Shown piece after piece: positions 21,004 to 33,689 of a stretch of 64,000 nt of DNA. Numbering within the stretch: position 1 is the first letter of the stretch; the number at the start of each line of letters is the position of its first letter. The notes under the pieces were generated by a model that made no database searches, was not told where the DNA came from, and was given only the letters and a program-made list of their open reading frames with translations. Both the position numbers and the translations under genes were made by a program. Source of the DNA: Thamnaconus septentrionalis (taxonomy: Eukaryota; Chordata; Actinopteri; Tetraodontiformes; Monacanthidae); NCBI GenBank assembly GCA_009823395.1, contig CM020504.1:25756705-25820704 (forward strand), given 5' to 3'.

Positions 21004-22030
21004 GGTTTGAAAGGTTTATAGGATCGACTGTGTTAGACATTATTCATCCCATTTTAAAGAAATATCATTTAGATGCTTGTGCTTATTTTCACCCATGTAG
21101 GCCAGGAAACAACCTTGTATGATGATTTATGAAAACATTTCTTCCCATGATGCCTCTGTTATCACCTGGCTGAAGTGCGGCTGTGTCCACTTGTTGGTCC
21201 AGTGAAGTCATCACTAGTTTTCTTTCAGTAGACCAAGCCAATAAGTCAAGGACCAATCTTCTAAATCATTTCTTACAGAGTTTTGAGCCTTTCCAGGATG
21301 CAGTGTTTGTGACAGCATGACAATAGCTGCCCTATGAGCGGTCTGACGAGCAGCGGTCTGTTGAAACAACATGAACCTGAGCACCTGGTTCTGGGAAGTC
21401 AACCCGTTGTGACTTTATGCTCTTTGACAACATCTTGGTGAAGCAGAAAATACTCAACGTTTGAAAACACAGGCTTGAAAAGTGACTTTGTCCCACCGTC
21501 TTTATTCAGTGAAGCACGGCTTGAACGGTGCACTATGATGTCTGGTGAAGGCCTGCGTTGTACCAAAACATCTAAATTATGATTTTACTTTCCAGCAGGA
21601 TTACGGCTCTGAGGCTGCAGAAGAAGAAGAAGAAGAAGAAGAAGACCTTTATTGATTACACGGTGGGGAAATTTCAGCAGCAAAAAGAAAAAGCCACAGT
21701 GCAAAAAGATCAAGAAATATAGCAGCTTCCAGCAGGAGAAAAGGTTTGGATGAAGAAGTGACAATGAGAGGCTCGTATGAGTGAGGCTGAAGTTTTGGGA
21801 TGAAGTTGGAATTAAGGTATGACCTTCATTTATACCTGAAATGAAGATTGCTAATTCATATGGACTAAGTTTAAAAACATGACTGTGATACAGTGTCGTC
21901 CCTCACCACCCTGACTTTGTCTTCTTACACAAAAAAAAAAAAGAGAGAATTGTCTCTTTTTTGGACTCAGTGAAAAGTGACTTGAGGCGACTTCTGCTGG
22001 ACCGTCCAAACATCTCCTGACTGCACAGTT
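21002..22030. other. Intergenic DNA; AGA array with retroposon tail
   Basis: Mostly featureless. At 21621-21643 a short AGA array is followed by CCTTTATTGATTACACGGTG and GGGGAAATTTCAGCAG, the reverse complement of a retroposon 3' end that carries an AATAAAG tail. Confidence 0.5.
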
Positions 22031-22039
22031 ATAATCCCA

Positions 22040-22475
22040 TCATTACGCATAATCGAGTCTAACTTCCATGATGGCGCTGAAATGAAGTTAACCTCCGTGT
22101 CGCCGAGACTGTCGCCTGAAGAAAGCTCCGGCAGTGAAGGTACGACCAGATGATGAGTGACACTCAATGTGCATTCCACTCCATTTGCTCGGCGCTTCAA
22201 TTCACTGATGGTGCTTCTTTCATCCCATTAGCTCCAAATTCCTCTAACTGGCTCTCTAAATGCACGGGCCCCAGTATCGGGCCCGGCTCCTACTGGGAAG
22301 GCATATGGCCTGCTTTGTTGCCAGGAAGGGAGTGTGTGCGCAGGGCGCACCAATCACTGCCCTCGCCTGGGGAGTTAAACAAATTGATTGGCAGGCAAGT
22401 AGGCGCCAGGTCCAGCCACTGTGGTCCCCATTCATCCATTCATCCCAGCATAGTGAAGTGAACCAGCTGAAAGGC
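22040..22475. promoter_or_regulatory. Candidate conserved non-coding element
   Basis: About 430 bp of unique, balanced-composition sequence (for example GCATTCCACTCCATTTGCTC and CCCAGTATCGGGCCCGGCTC) between repeat-rich flanks, with ATTAG/TTAAAC/ATTGAT cores and no splice-bounded frame. It looks like a developmental enhancer rather than mobile DNA. Not verifiable without alignment. Confidence 0.3.
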
Positions 22476-22603
22476 TCGGGGGCGGACTGAGAGCATCATA
22501 AACATGAAATAAAAGATCGGCCGGCAGGAAACGTGGACTTGAAACCAAATCACGAATCAGTAAAAATAGAAAACTGGGCTGTAAAAATGAACGCAGTGGC
22601 AAA

Positions 22604-22955
22604 AGCTGAGTCTCCATCACCCCTTGAACTGCAGCAAAACTAAATATGGCCATAATAAAAACTGGTGATGGAAACAGCTCAGCTGGGAAAAACCTCTCAA
22701 ATATGGCTGACAGGTCTAAAAGAGGAATAAAGAAGAACATCGCTAAAGTGTCATGGAAACACTTTTTTGGCATTGGCACGTCAGCGGACGTGACGGATGA
22801 GGTCACGTGACCAGTTCACTGGCCAGTGCAAATGGCGCATTATGAGATTTGACCAGAATTACAGCTTATTGGCTTCACACCACTCAATACAAACACCTGC
22901 CAATCACAATTGTACTTTGTTGAGATTTTAGAAATATGGCTTTCATTTTTTTTTT
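22604..22955 (+). mobile_element. MITE with GTTTCCAT ends, copy 2
   Basis: Starts AGCTGAGTCTCCATCACCCC and shares AAACCTCTCAAATATGGCT, GGTCACGTGACCA and CACCTGCCAATCACAATTG with the copies at 4718 and 36743. The right terminus is eroded into a poly(T) tract. Confidence 0.7.
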
Positions 22956-23403
22956 TTACCATGTAATTTATGGTTGTCAATTCATATTTAAAACAGCAGA
23001 CATCACTACAATGAAGACATTCAAATGAGGCTTCTGACCAGTGAAACCCATCAAAGTGTCTTCAGCCTGGAGCTCATCAAAATCCCTCCAGTGGCAACAC
23101 ATGGAAGGAAGTATTCTGGTGTCTCGTCAATGAACTGGTTGGGTATAAATGCACGAGAAGAACAGTGTGAGCAGACCAGGGCGCAGGCCAGACCACTGCT
23201 ATGACAAGTGGAGCGCAGCATGGCCCAAACAGGAAGTAGAGCCCGAGTTGAAGTAACATCATTGGCTTTTAGGAGAAAAAAAATATTTAAAGTTAAAAAC
23301 AAAACACCGTCTGGAGGAAGTTCTTCAAGCAGAAAGTCAAGGAACTAGACAGGCTTTGTTACCTTCTGACCAAAGATGACAACAGTTTGTGATCATACTC
23401 TAG

Positions 23404-23763
23404 ACCAGGTGGGAGCAAACTACGGCCCGGGGACAATATGTGGTCCTCTGAGCTTTTTAATCTGATAAATTTAAAGAAATTATATTAATAGTCAGTCAGT
23501 CATAAACAGCTGTATCTCCTCCATGTTTCCAGTGTTTTCAGAGTCATTTCAATAAAGAGCTAAACACCCTGGTGGTTTTGAATGGTTCTGGATGGTTCTG
23601 GATAGTTTTAAGTGGTTCTTTGGTGGTTCTGGGTGGTTCTACTACCACCCATGTTTTCTCCATATCCCATGATAGATTGTCTCCTCCTATGAGGCGGCTC
23701 GCCAAAACACTCCATCCATCTGCTGCTGCTCCGCTACCCCCCCTCTCTACCCACCCCTGGTCC
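23404..23763 (+). mobile_element. hAT-like element, short copy
   Basis: Starts CCAGGTGGGAGCAAACTACG and GGCCCGG, continues with TCTCCTCCATGTTTCCAGTG, a single degenerate minisatellite unit (CACCCTGGTGG...) and CCATATCCCATGATAGATTG, and ends in the CCCCCTCTCTACC region. Same orientation as the copies at 24370 and 29964. Confidence 0.7.
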
Positions 23764-24197
23764 AGATGAAAGAATCAGGTCCAGAGTAAAGGTAGAATAT
23801 TGTGTCTCCATGTGCCTTGGCATCATCTTCACATCTCCAAGCGGTTCATACAGCTAAAACTGCATCATTAAAATAATAAAAGAAACCGTCTTTCAGGAGT
23901 CTACAGCTGTGCCAGCAGAACCAAATCCAGCACAGTTGGGTCTGACCCAACCCTTCTGTGCTTTTTATTCTCCGCTAGCATTTTTCAAGATGCTTTCCTT
24001 CTGCATAGCTTGCGGGAAATAAACAAAAGTCACTGAGAACAGTTGACATTGAGTTTGCTTGTGGTGCGAGGCAGTGATTGGAAAAGTGATGCTTGTGCTC
24101 CACATGCAGTGAGCCAGACGTGTTTGTGCCAGAGCCAATGGCTGAGTGCCCACACAGATTAAGAAGGACAGCAATTAGCCAGGGTCAATCAGCCAGC

Positions 24198-24198
24198 A

Positions 24199-24230
<32 letters not shown>
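24198..24230. repeat. (AC)n microsatellite
   Basis: Short AC run. Confidence 0.95.
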
Positions 24231-24232
<2 letters not shown>

Positions 24233-24369
24233 TTACTAATCCCTTCAATTATTGTTACAATTTGTTTTACTTATGTATTTATCTATTTTACTGCAGGCAG
24301 CGTCCACACACCGACTGCATGAAGCATCTGACTCTGGATTATTTTATTTTTCCCTCCGTCCACTAACCC

Positions 24370-25135
24370 GTGGCATGGGCAAACTATGGCCCGGGGGCCA
24401 TTTGTGGCCCGCTTATATTTTTAATCCGGCCCTTAAACCGAATTTGAAGAAATTATATTGATAGTCAGTCAGCCATCAAACAGCTGCATCTCCTCCATGT
24501 TCCCAGTGTTTGCAGAGTCATTTCAATAAAGAGCTAAACAGCCTGTTGGTTCTGGATGGTTCTAGATGGGTTCTGGGTGATTCTAAGAGCTAAACACCCT
24601 GGTGGTTCTGGATGGTTCTAGATGGGTTCTGGGTGGTTCCAGGAGGTTCTAAGAGCTAAACACCCTGGTGGTTTTAGATGGTTCTAGATGGGTTCTGGGT
24701 GGTTCTAAGAGCTAAACACCCTGGTGGTTCTAGATGGTTCTAGATGGGTTCTGGGTGGTTCTAAGAGCTAAACACCCTGGTGGTTCTAGATGGTTCTAGA
24801 TGGGTTCTGGGTGGTTCTAAGAGCTAAACACCCTGGTGGTTCTGGATGGTTCTAGATGGTTCTAGATGGTTCTAGATGGGTTCTGGGTGGTTCTAAGGGC
24901 TAAACACCCTGGTGGGACTTCAAAGACACTGACTTGGTTGCAACTTTGCTTCATTTTCCATTGACATTACAGCAACATGTCTTCTCCATGATATCTCATG
25001 ATAGATTGTTTCCTCCTATGAGGTGGCTCACCACAACACTCCATCCATCTGCTGCTGCACCGCTACCCCCCTCTGGCACATTTCACAACCCAGTGTGGCC
25101 CCAGCAGTCAGAGAGTTGCCCGCCCCGGCTCTCAC
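24370..25135 (+). mobile_element. hAT-like non-autonomous element, largest copy
   Basis: Starts GGCATGGGCAAACTATGGCC and ends with CCCAGTGTGGCCCCAGCAGT and GTTGCCCGCCC, the inverted counterpart of the 19160 copy. There is no transposase frame. The middle is taken up by a 56-bp minisatellite (24530-24915). The sequence CAATAAAGAGCTAAACACCC marks the start of the array in every copy. Confidence 0.8.
24530..24915 (+). repeat. 56-bp minisatellite inside the hAT-like element
   Basis: The unit runs from TAAACACCCTGGTGGTTC through TAGATGGTTCTAGATGGG to TTCTGGGTGGTTCTAAGAGC. Starts of TAAACACC at 24657, 24713, 24769 and 24825 give a period of exactly 56 bp; the preceding unit (24591) is 66 bp because of one extra 10-bp GGAGGTTCTA sub-unit. 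The unit is thus itself built of 10-bp GGTTCTAGAT sub-repeats. Confidence 0.92.
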
Positions 25136-25909
25136 CCTGAAGGTCATCCTCCAGTCTGGCTTCATGTTGGTGTTATGAAGAACTTTGACCTCCTCTCTGT
25201 TGAAAAAGAAAGGCGGAAGGAAAAAGGAGAGAAGAGAAAAGAGAAAAGCAAGAACATGAATATATGCTGCACACATGCCTGCGTGAAGAGACACACAAAC
25301 ACACTATGACACACAACTGGCAACATGCACACACAAGCAGACCTACATCACAATAGGAGCAGTGACCTCATCCGTGTTCCTGACATTTGTTTCATCAGGC
25401 AGCATTTCAAACACAGGTTCCTTTAAATACTGGTTGGTTTCAGCTCACTGTTTTATTTCGAGGAATCCCTTTGTTCTGCCTCCTGCATTGTCTGGACATT
25501 GTCTGTGCTGGTACTCGGTGGGTCAGACCCAGTCAAATGCACTTTCCTCATCATCCACTCTCTAAAGATCAGAACTGATTGGAAGAGGTGCAAAAGTCAC
25601 ATGTTTGTTTTTTTTTTGTACACACGTGGTTTATTACGGCTCCAGGTTGCATCAACAATGAAGCTTTTTCCAGGCTGGCATTGAAGCGCTCGGCGCTCAC
25701 ACTGACATAGGTTGAGGCCCGCTCCTCCACAAGGCTTCTGTGGAATAAACAGAAAACACAATGTTGGTTTGAGTGCAGAAATGCCACTGGGAGGAAATCT
25801 GCGTTTGAGCTGCAGTGGGTGGAGGACATTTCTGGAGAAAACTTCATCTGCATGCACATCGTCACTGTCGAAGCAAAGGACGATTATTCATCACGACTGG
25901 GGCTCGAGG

Positions 25910-26200
25910 TACGCTGTCAAACTGTCACTGTCAATATTTCACTGTAAATTATCGTAAAACTACAACTACGTACTGTAATTCAACAGATTTCACGCCACAA
26001 AACTTACTTGTGATGTAGCAGTGTGTGGTTGTTATTTACAGTACAGTAATTTTACAGCCACTTTCTATGCACTTTTTTTCTCTCATTTATTGTGGGTCCG
26101 ACCATCTCCAAAGAAATCTAAACACAACATTTCACTGCGAAACAATACAGTAAAAGTATTGATTTCACAAACACTGCGCCAAACCGCTGTGAAATCCTGC
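25910..26200 (+). mobile_element. TACAGTAA-rich MITE-like element, copy 1
   Basis: CAATATTTCACTGTAAATTA, AACAGATTTCACGCCA, GTTGTTATTTACAGTACAGT and AGTATTGATTTCACAAAC recur in the same order at 47190-47620. Repeated TTACAGTA/TACTGTAA motifs are self-complementary, suggesting a foldback element. No open frame. Confidence 0.6.
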
Positions 26201-26728
26201 AGACATTGAACAGTGCAGCGTGGAGGGCTTGGCAGCTTTCCAGCCTGCAATTGTCGTCTATGAAGCGCACATAAAAACATAAAGACGGCGCCGCACACTC
26301 GCAGCCGCAGACCGCAAACACCTCGCAGTGTTTAGCGACACTTGCGTGTTTGAGCGCCGCCGCGCAACGTGTGGGAGCGCTTGGAGAGAAAACAAACAGG
26401 CTGCAGGTGGATTGGTGGCGTTCAAGGGCTTCTTTATCAAGCACAAATGTTTGACCGCCATCCACAAAGCTTATGTAAGTGGAGCGGCGACACAAGTCGT
26501 GCTGGCAAGACTCGTTTACGCCGTATCTGTCAGCGCCGAGATAAATTGTACACGCCGCCGTGTGACAGTACACAAACACTGACCCTGAGTCCAGGTTTTA
26601 TAGAATGAAACCAGCGGAGGGATCGTCTGATTGTGATGTTTTATAGCGCACATCCGTTGTTGCACCTGCTGGTTCTCACAACAAAGCTTCCAAGTTCGTA
26701 TTTATAGTCGTGTATTGTTGATTGTTCC

Positions 26729-26757
26729 TATCCATCCATCTATCTATCTATCCATTC

Positions 26758-26813
<56 letters not shown>
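26729..26813. repeat. (ATCT)n microsatellite
   Basis: About 20 ATCT units with a few CATC variants at the start. Confidence 0.97.
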
Positions 26814-26814
<1 letters not shown>

Positions 26815-26964
26815 ATCTTTTACTGCACGTTCTATCTGCTTTAATAAATGTTGCAGCCCGGCAACATTGTCGCTGCTGGTTCCCCTGTGGTGTAATTTTT
26901 AAGGTCACTTTCATCATTTTAAAGTGAAAATAATTTGATGAACACTTTTTTTTGATATATATGT

Positions 26965-27335
26965 ACAGGTACTTTACGAAAAATTAGAATATCCAGTAAA
27001 AGTTGTTTTATTTTGGCAATTTAACATAAAAGATGAAAGCAACAAATTTTATTGAGCCATTAAATGCAAATTGACATCTCAAGCAGTTCCTTGTTGTAAC
27101 TTTGCTGATTAAGATTTTCATTAAGATTTGACTTTATGTAATATTCTAATTTTCAGAGTTTTTTTTTTTTTTTTAAGCTGCAAGACCTGATCAGCAAAAT
27201 CCAAAGAAATAAAAACTTGAAATATATTGATTTGCATATTATTCCTTTATATAATATGTCAAATTCACCTTTTAAGTTGAATTGCAGAAATACTACAACC
27301 TTTTCAGGATATTCTCATTTTCTGGGTAATATTGT
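26965..27335. mobile_element. Non-autonomous DNA element with TTAGAATAT ends
   Basis: Left end ACAGGTACTTTACGAAAAAT followed by TAGAATATCC; right end CAGGATATTCTCATTTTCTG. The ends are imperfect inverted repeats around an AT-rich core that itself contains ATATTCTAATTTTC. Similar ends are common in fish DNA transposon relics. No coding capacity. Confidence 0.5.
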
Positions 27336-27614
27336 ATATATATATTAATTTGTTCTTTTTTTTTTTTATCATTTACTCAAGATATGAAATATCCAAACCC
27401 GTTTTTCTAAAAATCATTTGGCATTTACTTAAAAAAAAGGAAAACGAGGCTTCCTCCCCCCAACCCCTTTAGCTACCTGACCCAGATATTTTTCCACAGC
27501 AGTGATCACCAAGAGATGAGCTGCACTCACTGCACTTCACCAGTTCACTTGGCTGCACGTTCACCTGAGAAAAAGCAGAATAAAAAAAGAGCAAATTGCG
27601 CAAAGCTTTATCTT

Positions 27615-27646
<32 letters not shown>

Positions 27647-29963
27647 TCATCAAGGGCCTATTTCTAATGTCCAGTTAACAACAATCGACTGTCTATTGTC
27701 TAATCTTGAAAAGAATGTGACAGCATGAAGCCAACTATTAAAAACGGATAAAACAGAGACATGCAAGGCAGTGGGCCGGTGCAGTGCAATGAAACTGTAA
27801 CTATATCCACTGCTGCCACTGTGCCCAGTGACTGCATGGTTTCAACAGCAAGATGTTTGATTCGAACGTGCGTTCTTGTCTGAAGACAAATAAAACTTGA
27901 CCTCCATTGCTGCAGATGTAAGGACGCCCCAGATCCTGTTGAGATGCAATAAAACCTGCTTTCTCTCTTCACAGATATGAGATTTATTGATATATTGTAT
28001 ACCCTCTGAATAATGGTAAATAGCACATATGGCCAAAAAAAAAAAAATTATGACCGTTGCACTTCAGATAAGACAAAGTTGAAGCACACTGCATCTGTCT
28101 TTATGTTCACAAGCGTCCGTGCAATACAATAGATGCCAACAGATTTGTGGCAGCGTGTTAGCGTGAGCTAATAGGTGGCTAATAGATATGGTGAGTGGTT
28201 CTCCATGAGCGGTTAATGATTGTCGAGCCTGCACACTGGGATGGCTTCAAACACATGGTGAATGGTTGGCGGGGTGTCGTAGCGCTGGGGCTTTACGACG
28301 CACCGGGGCAGCTTCCCGGCACACAACAGCAAACACTGATAAGGACTTGAAAGCATCCAGCCTGGCCTGCTGCCACACGCTGCATGTTCACATCCCACCG
28401 CCTGTCCCACAAGTCCTTGTTGCTTTGTTCACTTTTAAGGGAAAAAGCAGATATTAATCCATAACGTCTATGTATACGTTTGATATGTTTTGCCATCTTT
28501 GCCAGGATTGCCATTTGTCTTCACACTGCCCATTTGGAACACAATGGTGTTCCTGGGAGACTTGGAGAGTCCACTTCAGCACACAAGTGTTCTGACCCCC
28601 ATTGTGAGGAGCCTGCAGGGAGTAGATCTTCAGCACCAGGAAAACCAGATCGCTCTTGCACTTCAACCTAAAAAGATGATTCATATAATTAATTTTATTT
28701 TTATTTTTCTGGATTTACTGATTGTGCTGTTCTTGTGCTTAAGACTGAGACAGCCGACCAGCCGACCAGCCAGCCAGCCAGCCAGCCAACCACAACAATG
28801 AGCTTTGAAGCTTGAGGTTTACATTGCATCTCGTGCTATCATGTCCACAGGGTAAAGCCATAATGCTCAGACCATCCATGGCTGTTGTATTGAATTCTGT
28901 AAGCTTTCTAAACTCCAGCTAACTTCAAACTTGAGTAATCAGTCATCCATCTCCAAATCCAAACCACTGCAACCAAGTCAGCTCAGAGGAAAATCTAAAT
29001 CCTAAAATCACTGAAATGAATCTTTCAACCTCCAGCTTCATGCTTCATTGTGGATCCAACGTTTGACATCAGTGTCAAAGCAGTGACCATTAAATATCTT
29101 CTGTCGGTCTATTGATGGCACCTTTCTTTGGGTGCTGATTAGGTGACGCCAAAAGCAGGTTTCTCTTCCACAGTGCTGAAACAGAAAGCCAGGTGCAGTC
29201 CTTTTAACTGGAGTCTCTGTGTGTCGTAGTCCTGCACTGGACCTTTGTGTCCAGTCCTAATGATGGGCCTCTCAGCTCTTTGGCACAGACACACAGATAA
29301 ATCATCACACTGGGGACTATATGGCTTTGGTATGACTGACAGAATAAGAAACAATTTCAACAATTGCTGATGTCTTCTTCTCCCCAAGTGCTAATACAAA
29401 AACAGCTTCTTGAAGTGGCTCAAGTGCTTCAAGTGTTGAGAGTAAACACGGACGTCTCTAAAGAACTCTGTCATCACCGATCAGCTTCTGGAGAACAATA
29501 TGGCTTTCACGAGTAGGTGAGACATTGGAACATGCGCGTGGTCTCTTCAGGGCTTTATCCTTGTGGTTGGAACACAACCCACTGGACGTTAAAAGCTCTT
29601 TTAGCACATTTATATTGGCAGAGACCCCAGCACCCCCTCCTCCATCCCCCACCACTGCACACATCAGCAACCTCTCGGCTAACAAGGTCTTCTTCAGCAT
29701 TTCCTTCAGACGTTGCATTTGTGCACCAAAGGGGAATATAATAATATTAGGAAACAGACAACAATTGATTCTATCATTAGTTTCTGCATTCTTAGGATCA
29801 GGCTGTGGCTAAAAATAGACTTATAATAGAGAGAAACATCAGTGTCATTTTGACCAAGTTGGCACTGAACTTTCACACAGAGACTGTTTGTTTGGTTCTC
29901 ATAATGACTGTGTGTCATTCACTAATAAATTAGTTTGTCCATCTCAGATTAATGCCTCTAAGT
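27336..29963. other. Intergenic DNA without a supported gene
   Basis: Contains a CA repeat (27619-27645), a CCAG-type repeat (28750-28792) and otherwise unique sequence. A 150-bp open stretch on both strands near 28520-28675 looked exon-like but matched no protein I know and lacks good paired splice sites. Nothing else stands out. Confidence 0.4.
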
Positions 29964-30456
29964 CAGGTGTGGGCCAACTATGGCCCGGGGGCCATGTGCG
30001 GCCCATTAGGTTTTTTAATCAGGGCCGTCAAACTTGAACAAAGTCATAAAACAGCTGTATTTCCTCCATGTTTGCAGTGTTTTCAGAGTCATTTCAATAA
30101 AGAGCTAAACACCCTGGTGGTTCTGGGTGGTCTAGTTGGTTCTAGGAGGTTCTAAGAGCTAAACACCCTGGTGGTTCTGGACGGTTCTGGGTGGTTCTAG
30201 TTGGTTCTAGGAGGTTCTAAGAGCTAAACACCCTGGTGGGGCTTCAAAGACACTGACTTGGTTGCAACTTTGCTTCATTTTCCATTGACGTTAAAGCAAC
30301 ATGTCTTCTCCATATCCCATGATAGATTGTTTCCTCCTATGAGGTGGCTCAACAAAACACTCCATGCATCTGCTGCTGCTCCGCTTCCCCCTCTGGCAAC
30401 ACTGTAGAACCCAGTGTGACCCAGCAGTCAAACAGTTTCCTCAGCTCTGCTCTCAG
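29964..30456 (+). mobile_element. hAT-like element copy with two minisatellite units
   Basis: Starts CAGGTGTGGGCCAACTATGG and CCCGGGGGCC. Holds two to three minisatellite units (30107-30240), then ATCCCATGATAGATTGTTTC and ACCCAGTGTGACCCAGCAGT at the right end. Same orientation as the 24370 copy but with far fewer internal units. Confidence 0.75.
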
Positions 30457-31232
30457 TGGTTCATGCTTATACAAGAGTGGAAAATCAAAGTGTTTTTTTC
30501 TTAGACATCAGAATTCTTGAGTGTGTTTCAAATTGCTTGGCTGCATCAGAGGTGCACAAACAAATAGAAAAATGTTGTTTATTGTTGTAAGACAAAATAA
30601 GACAGCTAAATTCTTCAGTCTTGTACTCTGGATGTGTTGCAAAGGACTGCAACATCCAGTTGTGTGTTGGACGGAACGGTGCACGTGCAGCACGTGGGTC
30701 AATGTTGGTGACTGCACTTGGACACTGATAGTATAGATATATATATATAGATATATAGATATCTTAGCGCAACACAGTCCATCACAAATGCATCGCAAAA
30801 ACTTTTTTCCACTGCTGTAGTTGTCGCCCTGTTTTTTGTTTTTTTGTTTTGTTGTTGTTTTTAAGAAACAACATCCAGAAATGCATGACTAGTTCATTAG
30901 ACTTAATAATTAGGTAATTAATTAGCCTCCAATCAGATTGAGTGTCCTGGTGAAGACAGTTCATCTAAGCAATAACTCATCAGCAGCATCTTGCAGCTTC
31001 TCCTGCTATCAGCTCAAGAAACAGCAGATATGGGCTGCACGTGAATATGGCTCCGACCACTGTTGGTCTTTTAGTTAATGTGCAACTGGTGGTTCAGCAC
31101 AGAGTCAACAATGAAGAGCATCCATCACTCTTTCCAAACCAACTCTTCACACTTAATGAGGTATGTGGATGAATGCAGTATCTCCTGGCCAAAGCACACA
31201 GAGTTCCACCGCATCACCAATCCAGGACACAC

Positions 31233-31269
<37 letters not shown>

Positions 31270-31564
31270 CAAAGCATTCATAGGTTTAAACAAGAGGTTC
31301 CCTGAAAACAAGTATTCAGAAAGTGCCCAAGTCTGAAGTTCCATTGGTGGAATTTATCCAGGTGTCCAGTAGATCAGTGACCATCCATCCATCAGGCCAG
31401 CTCTCAAACCCTCTGTCTGAACCTTTTCACACATTTGATTGTCCAGATCTTTAGGTTTTCATCAACTCATCGCTATCATGTGGCCTTCTTTTCTGTCCAT
31501 CTTCCGCCACCGAGGCACTGAACATTCCACAACTCCACCTATTTCTATTCACAATACAGTTAAA
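30457..31564. other. Intergenic DNA with a GT microsatellite
   Basis: Holds a GT repeat at 31234-31268 and a short ATAG/ATAT run at 30734-30760. No other feature is recognised. Confidence 0.5.
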
Positions 31565-32480
31565 GCCAGTGGCGGGCAGTGCATTTTGCACCGAGGCCAT
31601 CAGTGATGTTATATTTAGTCCACTGTGAATTAATACGGCACATATTTCCCTCAATATGACACTACGGCTGGAGAATCCAGAGAGAGTCACACTGACTCAT
31701 CACATCACCACCGTATCGGAACCTAGTGGAGCACAACTGATAGCAGCCCCTGATGCTGTCAACACTGACAGTAAAGATTCCTCAACACAGTTTGAATCAG
31801 TCCAGCAACACTGAACACTGAGAGCTTCAACTCTGCTCCAATAAACTCAACATTGTCACCCATTCAATGAAAGACCAACCAGACGATAACCAAACAAACG
31901 ACTGAACTATTAAGTTATTAATCAGAATTGATCATGTTGCTGCAGCTGCTGCGTCAATGCACCACGTTAGTTACATTATGAATTGCAGATGATTCAGCAA
32001 CTAAATCTTCATCTTCTCCTTCAGCCGTGGTGGCTTCACTGCTGGCAACTGGATCTCCAGGTTGACTTCAGGCTTAGAGCTTCTCAGCTTCTTATCCAAT
32101 CACAGGACGTCTCCGTGTAAAGTTCAGCGTAGAGCCAATCAGCTGGTGCCGGCATCGCAGACTCCACATCTGATTGGCTCAGGTCGCAACTGACGGTGGT
32201 GCGTTCACTGACAGCAGACAGCAGCAGCCTGCAGTGTCGCTTCTGAAGGCCTCAGGCAGATTTCATGGCACCTGGCAACACCAGCCAGCTGGAATCTGAT
32301 TGGATAAAAACTCTGCAGTAATTTGAAAGCAGCGCCACCAAGTGGATGTTATATAATGTGAAAAGAACAGACTATGGAGAATAACTTTATGATCATATTT
32401 ATGGGAAAATGTGCTTTTCTGTAGTATGGTGAGGCCAGCAGAGAAGGACTGGCTGGGCATGACAGCGCCCCCCACTGGTT
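31565..32480 (+). mobile_element. Three-copy dispersed element, copy 2 (longest)
   Basis: Matches 15735-16250 (inverted) and 40830-41475 (direct). Shared blocks include GATGCTGTCAACACTGACAG, TCAGGCAGATTTCATGGCAC, GAATCTGATTGGATAAAAAC and ATATAATGTGAAAAGAACAG. The stretch 31965-32220 is absent from copy 3. No coding frame or terminal repeat was found. Confidence 0.7.
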
Positions 32481-32504
32481 AAATCTAAGTTCAAAGCCTG
32501 CTAT

Positions 32505-32612
32505 GAACTGGTGAGTTGTCCAGGGTGTCACCCTGCCTTGGCCCTCTGACAGTGAGGATGGACTCCAACCGACTCAGCGCCACCCTGAGTGCAGGAGGAT
32601 GGACGGACGGAT
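32505..32612 (+). mobile_element. SINE 3' fragment
   Basis: ATGAACTGGTGAGTTGTCCA and GGGTGTCACCCTGCCTTGGC match the tail of the SINE at 7287, ending in GGATGGACGGACGGATGG. Confidence 0.6.
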
Positions 32613-33399
32613 GGACGCTTAAAGCAAAACCACCTTCTTCTGAAGGTCTCTGAAACGGGGCACTTTTCTTGACGTCCCTGCTCTGGGGTCCTACACTTCT
32701 GGCTCTATAGCGCCATCTGTCACCTAAATCATCCAGCAACTTCAGCAGTTGAAGAGGGGAGGGTGTGCACTATTGCTTCACCAACTGGGAGGCTGTTCAG
32801 ACAGTCTTTACTTGCTACTTGCACTTCCTGAGGGATCTTCTAATCTCTTCTGAATTTTTGGTAGCAGGTATAAGACAGGAGTGTTCGGTAGATTAGATTA
32901 GATTAGATTAGATAGATTAGTCTAGTTTGATCATGTATTTCCTCCCTCCACTGGTAAACCTTACAAATCTTCCTCTTTGGTTCCTTGTTTGTAATTGCTG
33001 TGGTTTGTTGGTGACTCACTTGTTAGAAAGGCCGAACAACTGGGCTGCTTCCAACCCTGGGACTGAAACACAATTCCTTTCTTCTCCAAGTGACACTTCA
33101 AAGAGATCCAGTTGGTCATAGCGGCACTCTATTGTCAGTGGCAAAACACCTACACATTTATTTTCTTGTCCTAATGTACAAAGACTATCAAGAAGTAGAT
33201 GAGTAGGGGGCCTGCCCCCCTTTATATCTCTCTCCATTTTTCCCCATGTCCTTTCTGTTCTTTATAGACGGAGAAAGAGCTCTGAGGCTTTTGCTTTGAC
33301 ATGCTTGTCTCTGCCAGACTGAAACAGACAGTGATAGAAATACGCCCACTAACACTCCCAACCATGGCTAATGTGACAGGCATGGCTTCTATTCATTTG

Positions 33400-33430
<31 letters not shown>

Positions 33431-33689
33431 ACTGGCCTTTGGGCCCACAGTGGTTTCCACAAACTGGCAGTCAAGAAGAGTCCACTGGGACTCAAAGCCT
33501 TTTCAGGGCAGGATTTCACTCTGAAAACTGGACATGACGCTGACTGGCATCGTTCCCACTTCAGGGACCTTCGCTGGCTCTGTTCCACTGAAGTGAAAAC
33601 GCAGGCAAACCTGAACTAAGCCCAAGTGGACATGAGCTTAAATCTTATCCTGGCATCCAAAACAACAGTGGTAGCTTTTCTTCTGGAAT
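32613..33689. other. Intergenic DNA with short microsatellites
   Basis: Holds an AGATT array (32885-32915) and a CA run (33401-33427). No gene is recognised. Confidence 0.5.

Noticed and set aside
28520..28680. Exon-like open stretch on both strands
   Set aside because: No recognisable protein similarity and no good paired splice sites; left as intergenic.
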